The notes below the pieces were generated by a model, which was not told the DNA's origin, did no database searches, and worked only from the letters and a program-made list of their open reading frames with translations. Shown piece after piece: positions 43,714 through 50,892 of a stretch of DNA of 64,000 nucleotides. Location of the stretch: assembly GCF_004363245.1 (NCBI RefSeq), contig NZ_SNYV01000019.1, positions 62,001 to 126,000 of the forward strand, given 5' to 3'. Position 1 is the first letter of the stretch, and the number at the start of each line of letters is the position of its first letter. This DNA comes from Sphingobacterium yanglingense. Its GTDB lineage: Bacteria; Bacteroidota; Bacteroidia; Sphingobacteriales; Sphingobacteriaceae. Position numbers and translations under genes: made by a program.

Positions 43714-43851
43714 ATGGAAAATTTAACAGAAAAAGAGCTTTTGGAAATCCAAGGTGGTGGAATTATCGGCAAACTGATCAAGGCGACGGCAAATGCTATA
43801 CTCGCAATGGCGGAGAATGCTATTGACAACTGGAGAGGTCCAAACGCGTAG
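43714..43851 (+). CDS. Double-glycine leader peptide, putative bacteriocin precursor B
   Basis: A 45-residue precursor, short enough to be skipped by length-limited gene callers. MENLTEKELLEIQGG is a perfect LSxxELxxIxGG-type leader with T for S. The core of about 30 residues (starting GIIGKLIKATANAIL) is small-residue-rich and amphipathic, with Lys on one face and Ile/Leu/Ala on the other, and ends NWRGPNA. This is the classic look of a pore-forming class II bacteriocin. It is transcribed with precursor A and followed by a terminator. The pair could be a two-peptide bacteriocin. Confidence 0.82.
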   Translation: MENLTEKELLEIQGGGIIGKLIKATANAILAMAENAIDNWRGPNA

Positions 43852-43913
43852 GTATACGCTGAAAAACAGGATTACTGCATGTAATTTATTTGTTCATATT
43901 CTAGTTTAAAAGA

Positions 43914-43952
43914 AAGGCAGGGGGCATGATATATTTGGCCCCTGTTTTCTTT
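43914..43952 (+). terminator. Intrinsic terminator of the bacteriocin operon
   Basis: The stem CAGGGG (43918-43923) / CCCCTG (43939-43944), extended by flanking A/T pairs, is followed by TTTTCTTTTT. It ends the peptide transcript 60-100 bp after precursor B. Confidence 0.8.
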
Positions 43953-44169
43953 TTATATAATATCGTGATTTACCTCCATCCATTGAGGAAATCAATTATA
44001 AGGCTTACGGACACAATTGTTAAGGCAATAAAGATTAGTCTTTTTAATGTGAGCGTTGAGGTCAAAAAATCTGACATGACTTTGAATTTTGGACAAAGAT
44101 ATATCAAAATAAATTTCAAAAGGGATAACTGATATTATCTTTATGTTGTTTTTTTGTTATTCCCTGGCA

Positions 44170-44206
44170 CCTTAAAAAAGAAAATAAGTGGGCATTACCC
44201 ACTTAT
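44170..44206 (-). terminator. Intrinsic terminator of the small minus-strand gene
   Basis: A perfect 9-bp stem (ATAAGTGGG / CCCACTTAT) with a 5-nt loop. On the minus strand it is followed by TTTTCTTTTTT. It lies directly after the stop codon of the 82-residue gene and supports that gene being real. Confidence 0.85.
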
Positions 44207-44207
44207 C

Positions 44208-44456
44208 TTAATCTAATAATTTTACTTTTCCGATGAAGGCATACTCATCTATAGTTTTGATTGCTTCAGAAATAGGGTAGCAAAGCTGAAAGGTATCAGT
44301 GAGCTCTTCCGAAAATTGTTTTAATCGTTCTCTTTTTACTTTTTCAAAGGTCCAGATGGGGTCCAGTGGATTGGAGTTGTACGTCGTTATGATAGCTGTG
44401 TATCCTTTGTTCTGAGCATCCAAAAGCCTTTGTTTTGTAATGTTTGCTAATTCCAT
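44208..44456 (-). CDS. Small hypothetical protein
   Basis: An 82-residue soluble protein, rich in charged residues (TFEKVKRERLKQFSEELTDTFQ), with no signal peptide and no recognised domain. Its reality is supported by a strong terminator immediately downstream and by an A-rich region before the ATG. It lies beside the bacteriocin locus but on the opposite strand. Function unknown; an immunity role is possible only by position. Confidence 0.6.
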   Translation of the reverse strand: MELANITKQRLLDAQNKGYTAIITTYNSNPLDPIWTFEKVKRERLKQFSEELTDTFQLCYPISEAIKTIDEYAFIGKVKLLD

Positions 44457-44748
44457 AACAAACTAATATACAAAAAATAATTTGGGGTGGGTTTGATTTT
44501 GAGGATATTAAGCTTATTATTCAGACATCTGATTGCAGATGTTGAAAATTAAAAGCACCTAAATTCAACGATTGGGAAGAGATAGACAATATTACAGCGT
44601 TTCCACCCGTATAAAAAATATTGAATCTATTATTGGTTGGAAAACAGGACTCGTTTGTAACAAAAAAGAACGGATTAGCCGTATATACCCGAAAGTGATT
44701 TCAGTTTTTTATTCAGATATTAGTCTTTTAAGCTATGCATAATAAGGG

Positions 44749-45273
44749 CTATTTGTGCATAGCATTGTAAGCGCTATTTTCTAATAATGCAATTATCGGG
44801 GATAGTATTTCATCTTCATATGCAGCGATGTATTTTTCCTGTTCGTTTCCAGTTCCAAAGTCAGGACTAATTTTGTAATTTTTCAAAAACTGCTTACGCT
44901 TCTCTCCTAGGCTATAGTGCCAAATACCACATGTTGCACTACGAAAGATAACTGCTTCGTCCAGTTTCATTAATCGCTGTCTACCCAAAAGAAGATTCTG
45001 ACGGTATATAGACTGGGTTCTGAGATCAAAAAAGTAGCGGACGTGGATTCTAAACAAAAAATCGGTCAATCCCTGTATGGCAAAGACCGCCATAATGGCG
45101 ATGCATATGATTCTACCGCCAATACCAATCTCTGTACTGAAAATTAACAGGATGGCTCCTGTTAAAGCAATAGCAATCGCAGCCCAACATATACTAGAAG
45201 CAAGTTTACGGTTGGGCTGCAATGTGATGCCTTTTGGGCTATTTTCAAACCTCAATTGTTCCTTTATTCTCAT
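44749..45273 (-). CDS. Membrane protein with two helices and a PH-like C-terminal region
   Basis: A protein of about 174 residues with two membrane helices (about 28-50 and 53-75: ICWAAIAIALTGAILLIFS, IICIAIMAVFAIQGL). A soluble C-terminal part follows (HVRYFFDLRTQSIYRQNLLLG...), which resembles the strand pattern of bacterial PH (bPH2) domains. Two adjacent ATGs are possible starts (45276, 45273). The start overlaps the end of the preceding gene by about 30 bp, suggesting translational coupling. The family is not firmly recognised. Confidence 0.65.
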   Translation of the reverse strand: MRIKEQLRFENSPKGITLQPNRKLASSICWAAIAIALTGAILLIFSTEIGIGGRIICIAIMAVFAIQGLTDFLFRIHVRYFFDLRTQSIYRQNLLLGRQRLMKLDEAVIFRSATCGIWHYSLGEKRKQFLKNYKISPDFGTGNEQEKYIAAYEDEILSPIIALLENSAYNAMHK

Positions 45274-45715
45274 CATATATTACTTCATGCAGATCATTCA
45301 GTATACTTTGGATTGGTCTCTTAAAGAAACTCTCCGCCAGTCCCAGTTCTTTAGATTTACCTTCTTCGTTGTAATAATTAGCAATTAAAGAGACATTAAT
45401 AGTAATGAATCCCATGTATTTTAAACGATGTACAGTGAATCCCTGGAGATTTTCTAAAGGAATCGTTCGAACGGGGTGAAAAAGTCCCATTACCACTTGA
45501 ATTTCCCTCTTATCCATGTCAATGACCAAGGATCTTCTGGCATAGGCGATTGCCAATAAGATACCAATTCCTAGCATCCACCATTTAAATGATGATTCTG
45601 GAATCTTTACAAAGCCGACCAATGCTAGTCCGAAGAAGGTTCCCAATAAGGGAACAATCAGACCATATTGTCTTTTTAAAGTGTATAGATTTTCCTCTTT
45701 GATGAAGTTTGTCAT
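45245..45715 (-). CDS. Membrane protein with PH-like domain
   Basis: A 156-residue protein with two membrane helices (about 17-36 and 44-60: GLIVPLLGTFFGLALVGFV, WWMLGIGILLAIAYA). A C-terminal strand-rich part follows (SLVIDMDKREIQVVMGLFHPVRTIPLENLQGFTVHRL). The pattern of two helices, then a strand ending in IDxxxxEI, then a short loop with a conserved basic residue, is that of bPH2-type proteins. It is the partner of the overlapping gene downstream. Together with the lipoprotein and DUF4870 genes upstream it forms a minus-strand operon next to the bacteriocin genes. Confidence 0.65.
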   Translation of the reverse strand: MTNFIKEENLYTLKRQYGLIVPLLGTFFGLALVGFVKIPESSFKWWMLGIGILLAIAYARRSLVIDMDKREIQVVMGLFHPVRTIPLENLQGFTVHRLKYMGFITINVSLIANYYNEEGKSKELGLAESFFKRPIQSILNDLHEVIYDENKGTIEV

Positions 45716-45721
45716 ATGGAT

Positions 45722-46291
45722 CTATTTTGAAAAATTGGGTGTATCCATTATTTTATAGTCTACACCATGTTTGTCTGCATAGGGCATAATCAGATCATAG
45801 ACTTTATTGAAACGCTCGTCGATTAGTTTGCTCTTACTGGCCTCCAGCTCATCAATGGCTGTATCGATGTCTTCATTCGGTTGTCCCTCATCAATCATTT
45901 TGGCAATCCGTAGCATATCAGTTTTGTAGATATTATCTACATATTGGAATAGATCCAGCGTCGCAGCAAAGATCGGTTTCGTCTCTTCATCCGTTTTCAT
46001 TTCCTTTATGGCCAGCATGTCTTTCTCAAACATAGCGACATAGTGATTGGTAACATATTCCGTGGCATTGACTTTTTTGACTTCATTTTCTGGGGTGACT
46101 ATAACGAGGCTACCGGCTTTGAGTTGCCCCCGTATTTCTCTAAAATGAACTTTGAAGCCATTAGGAACCTTATTGGCTGCTACTGCCACCTTGTCAAATA
46201 CCTGTTCGGGGTAGCTTTTCTCGCCCAATCCACAGGAAGTCATAAGGAATACAAAAGCAATAAAGAGATAAAATAAAAAATGTTTCTTCAT
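45722..46291 (-). CDS. Lipoprotein of unknown function
   Basis: Started at 46291 (MKKHFLFYLFIAFVFLMTSCG), it gives 189 residues with a typical lipobox, Cys near residue 20. The upstream ATG at 46303 is less likely. The mature part is helical and charged (PNGFKVHFREIRGQLKAGSLVIVTPENEVKKVNATEYV; AIDELEASKSKLIDERFNKVYDLI). No domain is recognised. It lies 6 bp upstream of the PH-like membrane protein gene and is part of the same operon. It is probably exposed in the periplasm. Confidence 0.7.
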   Translation of the reverse strand: MKKHFLFYLFIAFVFLMTSCGLGEKSYPEQVFDKVAVAANKVPNGFKVHFREIRGQLKAGSLVIVTPENEVKKVNATEYVTNHYVAMFEKDMLAIKEMKTDEETKPIFAATLDLFQYVDNIYKTDMLRIAKMIDEGQPNEDIDTAIDELEASKSKLIDERFNKVYDLIMPYADKHGVDYKIMDTPNFSK

Positions 46292-46338
46292 AATGTAAAT
46301 CATCTGTGCTGAACATCCAGTTCCCTGGAGGTTACTTA

Positions 46339-46662
46339 TTATCCGATAAATGAAAATTGATTTTCGAATGCTTTACCGATTATAGGCAATGGCTTTTTCA
46401 CTTCATTTGCTGCATTGATGATCCCGAGAATCATAAGTACGAAAAACAGGATTCCGATATAACTCAACGCTGAAAGTGCCGGAATAAATGTTAAAACTAT
46501 GCTAAGGATGACATTGACGATGATACTGACAATGAGTAAACCGAACGCTTGTTTTAGATGATACTTAAGTAAGTCATTTGCCTTTTCTTTACCAGAAAAA
46601 TAAGCGATTAGCCATCCGATTAGGGTGATGTACGATACGATTGATAATGTTTTGTTGTCCAT
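46339..46662 (-). CDS. DUF4870 domain membrane protein
   Basis: A 107-residue protein with three hydrophobic segments. The family signatures are present: SYITLIGWLIAYFSGKEKANDLLKYHLKQAFGL at the N-terminus and GIINAANEVKKPLPIIGKAF at the C-terminus. The function of DUF4870 is not established. It is the first of four minus-strand genes reading toward the bacteriocin locus, 47 bp upstream of the lipoprotein gene. Confidence 0.85.
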   Translation of the reverse strand: MDNKTLSIVSYITLIGWLIAYFSGKEKANDLLKYHLKQAFGLLIVSIIVNVILSIVLTFIPALSALSYIGILFFVLMILGIINAANEVKKPLPIIGKAFENQFSFIG

Positions 46663-46872
46663 GATTTTTGTTGTTTAGTAATAAAGGTCAAAAATGAAGC
46701 TTCTCTCTCAAAAGGCAAAGAAAAGCGCTCCTACGGAAAGACTATTGGTCTAGATGAGAACGACTACAAAGCGTCTACGAAAAAGTGTATCTTATTGTTT
46801 TATAGCTATTTGTTGTGTTTGTGTGAGGCTGCATAAAATGACTAAAGGATGCTGAGCGTCTACGAGGTTCCT

Positions 46873-46880
46873 TATATTTG
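46873..46880 (+). promoter_or_regulatory. Promoter -7 element TATATTTG just before the TPR-HTH gene
   Basis: A perfect TAnnTTTG ending 4 bases before the ATG at 46885. A transcript starting at the usual distance would begin at or near the start codon. Confidence 0.45.
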
Positions 46881-46884
46881 CAGT

Positions 46885-48732
46885 ATGGGAAAAGGTATTT
46901 CTTTGGCTGTAGCGATTTTGTTTTCTGTTATTGTGCAGGCGCAGAATACCTACATCGATAGTTTACGTAAGGTTTTAAGACAGGCTACTGATATAAAGGA
47001 GCAGATCTTGGTACAACAGCAGATGGCGGACTGGTATCGCTCTAGTGAGCAATATACCGAAGCGGTTACAGTAGCAAAACAAAGTTTAGAAACCGCACTC
47101 AAGATTTCGTCAAATAATTTAGAGGTAGTGAAAGCGTATTGGATATTGTCCAATATCTACACCAATATGGAAGACTTTGAGGTGGCTAGAACCTACGTGG
47201 ACAGGGCCTATTTCGTGGCGGAGACACAGTCCGATTCTTTGTCTTTCGCTTATGCATTGTACGCTGAGGCGATGTTGCAGAATACTATATTTAATACGGA
47301 TATATCTGTAAAACTATTGCACCAAGCGTTGGCAAAGATTGAGCATCCGGAGCAAGAAGCAGCCCTTGTGACGCGCATTTATTATCTGTTGTACGGGGTA
47401 TATGTCGACTGGAATGAAGCAGACAAAGCCATGGCCTATGCGGACAAGGCCATAGCCTATGCCAAACTTTCGGGCAATAAGAATCTCTTGGCCAACGCTT
47501 ACAGCGCTCGGGCTGTATGCTATACTTATCGGTATGAAGAGCGCAAGGAGCAAGGGATCTTAGATACAATAATGAATGTGTTGGACGAAGCTATTGTGTT
47601 GTATCAAAGGTATCCAGGACAGGTTCTACAGAATACCTATTCGTTACTCCGTGTGAATAAAGCGAGTTACTACCTCAAATACTACAATATCGAGCGCGCC
47701 GGGATTCGGCAACAGATACGGAGCGAGGTAACCGAGGCCCTGCAGGCATCAAAGAATATAGAGGGCAATGAAAGTGTGCTCGCCAGCGGATATGGAATAT
47801 TAAGTGAACTTGATATACACGAAAATAATCTACAGGGGGCAGAGAGTAACTTGTTATTGGCCTATACGATGATGGTCCAGAAAAAAAAGCCATATTATTA
47901 TACATTGATCAATGTGTTGAATTCTCTGGTCAAGGTGAGTATCAATAAAAGAAATTATCAGCAGGCTCTGCATTATCAACAAGAGATTGCACACTATTCT
48001 AACCTTCTTTTCAATGAAGAGTCGGCCTCGAATACCAAAAGATTGGAAGCACAGTTTGATTTCAAAAAAAAGGAGCAAGAGATACAGCGCCTTACTGATC
48101 AGGCAGAAAGCCACCGGCGGCATAAAGCGCTTCTGATTGGGCTTATAGGAATCGGTCTTTTAGGTGCTTTCTTTATGTTCCGTTCCTATCATTTTAATCT
48201 GCGGTATTCCTTGGCGAGAGAAAAGCAGTTGGCTTCGGAAAACAATGAGACAGCTTTACAGGTTAAATATGAAAAAGAAGAAAAAGCTCGTTTAAAAGCC
48301 GAACAGGAGCTTTTGGCCTTGCAGCAACAAAAGTTGCAGGACGAAATTATGGCCAGTCAATTGCAGTTGCAGCACAAGAGTAATGTGCTGCATCAACTCA
48401 AAGAAAAGTTTATCAAAGAAGAGCCCGCGAATATTAGACAGCTATTCAGAGAGGAATCCGTGATGGATAACGATTTTGAAAAGGTGAAGTTTCATATCCA
48501 AGAACTGCATCCCAATTTTTTTAGGAATATAGGGGAGCACGCTAAACAAAAATTGACCGCAATGGATCAAAAATATTGTGCTTATCTGTATTTGGGGATG
48601 GAGACCAAGCAGATCGCGCAACTGCTACACGTAGAGCCCAAAAGTGTACGTATGGCACGCTATCGCCTCAAACAAAAATTTGACCTTGATGCGGAGACGG
48701 ATTTGCTCAGCTACCTTAAAAAAATGGTTTAG
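46885..48732 (+). CDS. TPR-repeat transmembrane regulator with C-terminal helix-turn-helix
   Basis: A 615-residue protein. The ATG at 46885 opens a signal peptide (MGKGISLAVAILFSVIVQAQ). TPR repeats follow (about 35-370, e.g. AYWILSNIYTNMEDFEVARTYVDRAY). Next come one membrane helix (about 412-432, LLIGLIGIGLLGAFFMF), a coiled coil (EKARLKAEQELLALQQQKLQDEI) and a C-terminal LuxR-like HTH (KLTAMDQKYCAYLYLGMETKQIAQLLHVEPKSVRMARYRLKQKF). This plan is common in Bacteroidota and suggests a membrane-bound sensor that controls transcription. The target is not known; the ECF sigma gene lies 131 bp downstream. Confidence 0.85.
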   Translation: MGKGISLAVAILFSVIVQAQNTYIDSLRKVLRQATDIKEQILVQQQMADWYRSSEQYTEAVTVAKQSLETALKISSNNLEVVKAYWILSNIYTNMEDFEVARTYVDRAYFVAETQSDSLSFAYALYAEAMLQNTIFNTDISVKLLHQALAKIEHPEQEAALVTRIYYLLYGVYVDWNEADKAMAYADKAIAYAKLSGNKNLLANAYSARAVCYTYRYEERKEQGILDTIMNVLDEAIVLYQRYPGQVLQNTYSLLRVNKASYYLKYYNIERAGIRQQIRSEVTEALQASKNIEGNESVLASGYGILSELDIHENNLQGAESNLLLAYTMMVQKKKPYYYTLINVLNSLVKVSINKRNYQQALHYQQEIAHYSNLLFNEESASNTKRLEAQFDFKKKEQEIQRLTDQAESHRRHKALLIGLIGIGLLGAFFMFRSYHFNLRYSLAREKQLASENNETALQVKYEKEEKARLKAEQELLALQQQKLQDEIMASQLQLQHKSNVLHQLKEKFIKEEPANIRQLFREESVMDNDFEKVKFHIQELHPNFFRNIGEHAKQKLTAMDQKYCAYLYLGMETKQIAQLLHVEPKSVRMARYRLKQKFDLDAETDLLSYLKKMV

Positions 48733-48863
48733 TACATTGTCTCTTTCTGCCAGCTGGTATAATTTCTTTTTACATTTAATTGTCTGGGTACTCCTATAAA
48801 TTTTAAAAATTAAAAAAAGTACCCTAACTTGATCACGTAAATTATATACCAGAATTAGCTCGC

Positions 48864-49469
48864 ATGCCAGATTTAGAAGAATTGACTGTATTGCAAAAGT
48901 TGAAAGAAGGGAATCGTGAGGCTTTCAACGACATATATAGGCGGTATTCTGCCTTTATATACAGTAGATTCCTTCAGTTTCTTAAAAATCCTGAACTAGC
49001 AGAAGAACTCCTGCAAGACGTGTTTATGAAGCTATGGGTGCTACATGAAGAGATTGTCCCGGAGCGTGGCTTTACCACATTTCTGCTTAAAATAGCCGAT
49101 AATCTTGCGATAGACCTATTCCGGAAGATAGTGAGGGATGCGAAAATGAGGCAAGACATGTGGTATCATCTTAGTCTGCGGTCGACAGCAATGCAGGAGG
49201 ATTTTGAGCATTTAGAGCAGCGACAGATATTAGACCAAGCTATTGAAACCCTGCCTCCCAGACAAAAAGAAATATTTATACAGTGCAAGCTCTACGACAA
49301 GAGTTATAAGGAAGTCGCCGACCTCATGGGGATTTCTGTTTCTACCGTCAGTAATCAGCTCGTGGTAGCCGTTAGAGAAGTGAAACTATATGTGGACAAA
49401 TTTTATTCGGATGAAAAAATTAAAGCGCTGATAGTGTGTTTCTTATTAAAAATATTTGATTCTATGTAA
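48864..49469 (+). CDS. ECF-type RNA polymerase sigma factor
   Basis: A 201-residue sigma-70 family factor. Region 2 is visible as REAFNDIYRRYSAFIYSRFLQFLKNPELAEELLQDVFMKLW (residues about 15-58). Region 4 appears as LPPRQKEIFIQCKLYDKSYKEVADLMGISVSTVSNQLVVAV. It lies immediately upstream of a FecR-type anti-sigma gene and a SusC with an STN domain, the standard trans-envelope signalling set in which substrate binding outside releases the sigma factor to switch on the transport operon. Confidence 0.94.
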   Translation: MPDLEELTVLQKLKEGNREAFNDIYRRYSAFIYSRFLQFLKNPELAEELLQDVFMKLWVLHEEIVPERGFTTFLLKIADNLAIDLFRKIVRDAKMRQDMWYHLSLRSTAMQEDFEHLEQRQILDQAIETLPPRQKEIFIQCKLYDKSYKEVADLMGISVSTVSNQLVVAVREVKLYVDKFYSDEKIKALIVCFLLKIFDSM

Positions 49470-49548
49470 GATTGACTAGTGTGTTTTTTGATTCCGTTCG
49501 TATATAGGTCATTAATTGTAATCAAAAATAGACTTAAGACATCTTAAC

Positions 49549-50730
49549 GTGGATAGCAGATCCGAAATACATAGCTTAGTTCAGGCCTTTTCTAATAACA
49601 CTATTACAGAGGCCGATTTTCACCATTTACTCGATTTAGTTGCCGACTTAGATGATGATACAGTGCAAAGTTATTTTCTAGAAACTCAATCGATAAGGAT
49701 AAAAGACGAAATAGAATTTCGTGAGCAGCGTATGCAACGTGTTCAGCACGAGCTAAACAGAAAAGTGGATGCTTTACAAGCGGAAAGTAGCCCGCTGGTA
49801 CAAAAGAAGGGACAGCGTGTAAGGTTGAATGCCTGGGCTTGGAGTTCTATTGCGGCAGCCTTGCTCCTTTTCTTTGGAGTTGGTTATTACCTGCTAGAGC
49901 AGATTGGGCCACCTCAGCAGACTTTAGCGTCAGATCTTGACCATATCCTGCCGGGGTCCAATAAAGCAGTCATAAAAATCGGTGATGAAGCCCTCAATCT
50001 AGATTCTGATAAGAATGCGCTGACCATCGGTAGCGATGGATTGAGGTATGATGACGGATCTCCTCTTGAAGGAGGAGTATTGTCCCAAGGGCAAAAGATA
50101 ACTATTCAGATCCCTCGCGGAGGGCAGTATCATTTGGTTCTTTCAGATGGCACTCGAGTATGGCTCAATTCAGACTCCGAGCTCAGTTATTATCCTTTTG
50201 AAGGAAAATCAAGCCGTGAAGTCTTCTTAAAAGGAGAAGGGTATTTTGAAGTGGCACACCTTAAGACAAAACCATTTAATGTACATCTTGGTCAGGAAAA
50301 AATCACCGTATTAGGCACCAAGTTTAATGTATCTAACTATTCAGATGCGGTCTCGACGAAAGCGACACTGGCGGAGGGAGCCATTGCATTTACCAGTTCC
50401 TCTGGAACTAAGCGGTTAATTCCTAATCAGGAGATTTCGTTTTCTCGTAAAACTCAGCAGACTAGTATAAAGCAGGTGGATGTGTCGGGGGCTCTGGCCT
50501 GGAAAAATGGAAACTTTGATTTCGAAGGGGATAGTTTTGAGGCGAATCTGGCAAAGATTGCCCGTTGGTACGATATTGATATAAAGTGTGATAAAGGGGT
50601 GTCCGATGTGGAGTTGGGAGGACGTATGAGCCGAGGAGTACGGTTGTCCACTTTTGTCAATTATCTAAAAACCAACTTTGGACTACACTGCGAACTGAAC
50701 AATAATCGAGTATTAATCATAAAAAACTAA
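49549..50730 (+). CDS. FecR family anti-sigma factor
   Basis: A 393-residue inner-membrane regulator starting at GTG; no ATG lies nearby in frame. The cytoplasmic N-terminus (about 1-90) precedes one membrane helix (about 97-118, SSIAAALLLFFGVGYYLLE). The periplasmic FecR domain follows (IPRGGQYHLVLSDGTRVWLNSDSELSYYPF near 186, then EVFLKGEGYFEVAH). The C-terminal DUF4974-like domain ends LKTNFGLHCELNNNRVLIIKN. It keeps the upstream sigma factor inactive until it is signalled by the STN domain of the SusC protein. Confidence 0.94.
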   Translation: MDSRSEIHSLVQAFSNNTITEADFHHLLDLVADLDDDTVQSYFLETQSIRIKDEIEFREQRMQRVQHELNRKVDALQAESSPLVQKKGQRVRLNAWAWSSIAAALLLFFGVGYYLLEQIGPPQQTLASDLDHILPGSNKAVIKIGDEALNLDSDKNALTIGSDGLRYDDGSPLEGGVLSQGQKITIQIPRGGQYHLVLSDGTRVWLNSDSELSYYPFEGKSSREVFLKGEGYFEVAHLKTKPFNVHLGQEKITVLGTKFNVSNYSDAVSTKATLAEGAIAFTSSSGTKRLIPNQEISFSRKTQQTSIKQVDVSGALAWKNGNFDFEGDSFEANLAKIARWYDIDIKCDKGVSDVELGGRMSRGVRLSTFVNYLKTNFGLHCELNNNRVLIIKN

Positions 50731-50793
50731 AACATGAAGAAAGAAATTGCACAGGCATCGTCTCCTTAGTCTCAGTCTAGGCTATTAAAATAA

Positions 50794-50821
50794 GAAAGGA
50801 GGTGTACCACCACCACCTTTC
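50794..50821 (+). promoter_or_regulatory. Stable hairpin in the leader of the susC gene
   Basis: GAAAGG-A-GGTG pairs with CACC-A-CCTTTC around a 6-nt loop, giving ten pairs and one A/A bulge. It lies 72 bp before the SusC start, downstream of an 11-codon mini-ORF (50734-50769), without a T-run. It may control or protect the transport mRNA. Confidence 0.5.
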
Positions 50822-50892
50822 CGAATGATATTAGCCTATCCTAAAATTGTCGGTAACAATTATTTAAAATATAATCTAATTCAATCCAAGTT

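Larger units (their letters stand above)
43852..44207. other. Gene-free spacer after the bacteriocin genes
   Basis: This stretch holds the terminator of the peptide operon (43914-43952) and the terminator of the convergent small gene (44170-44206), with A+T-rich sequence between. A 68-codon reading frame starting at 43926 begins inside the first hairpin and has no recognisable features, so it is not accepted as a gene. Confidence 0.6.

Noticed and set aside
43926-44132. A 68-codon reading frame after the bacteriocin genes
   Set aside because: Its ATG lies inside the terminator hairpin of the peptide operon, there is no promoter, and the sequence has no recognisable feature.
44540-44742. An open frame without ATG in the 44.5-44.7 kb spacer (RLGRDRQYYSVSTRIKNIE...)
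   Set aside because: It could be a gene remnant, but it has no start codon and no family likeness, so it cannot be told from chance.
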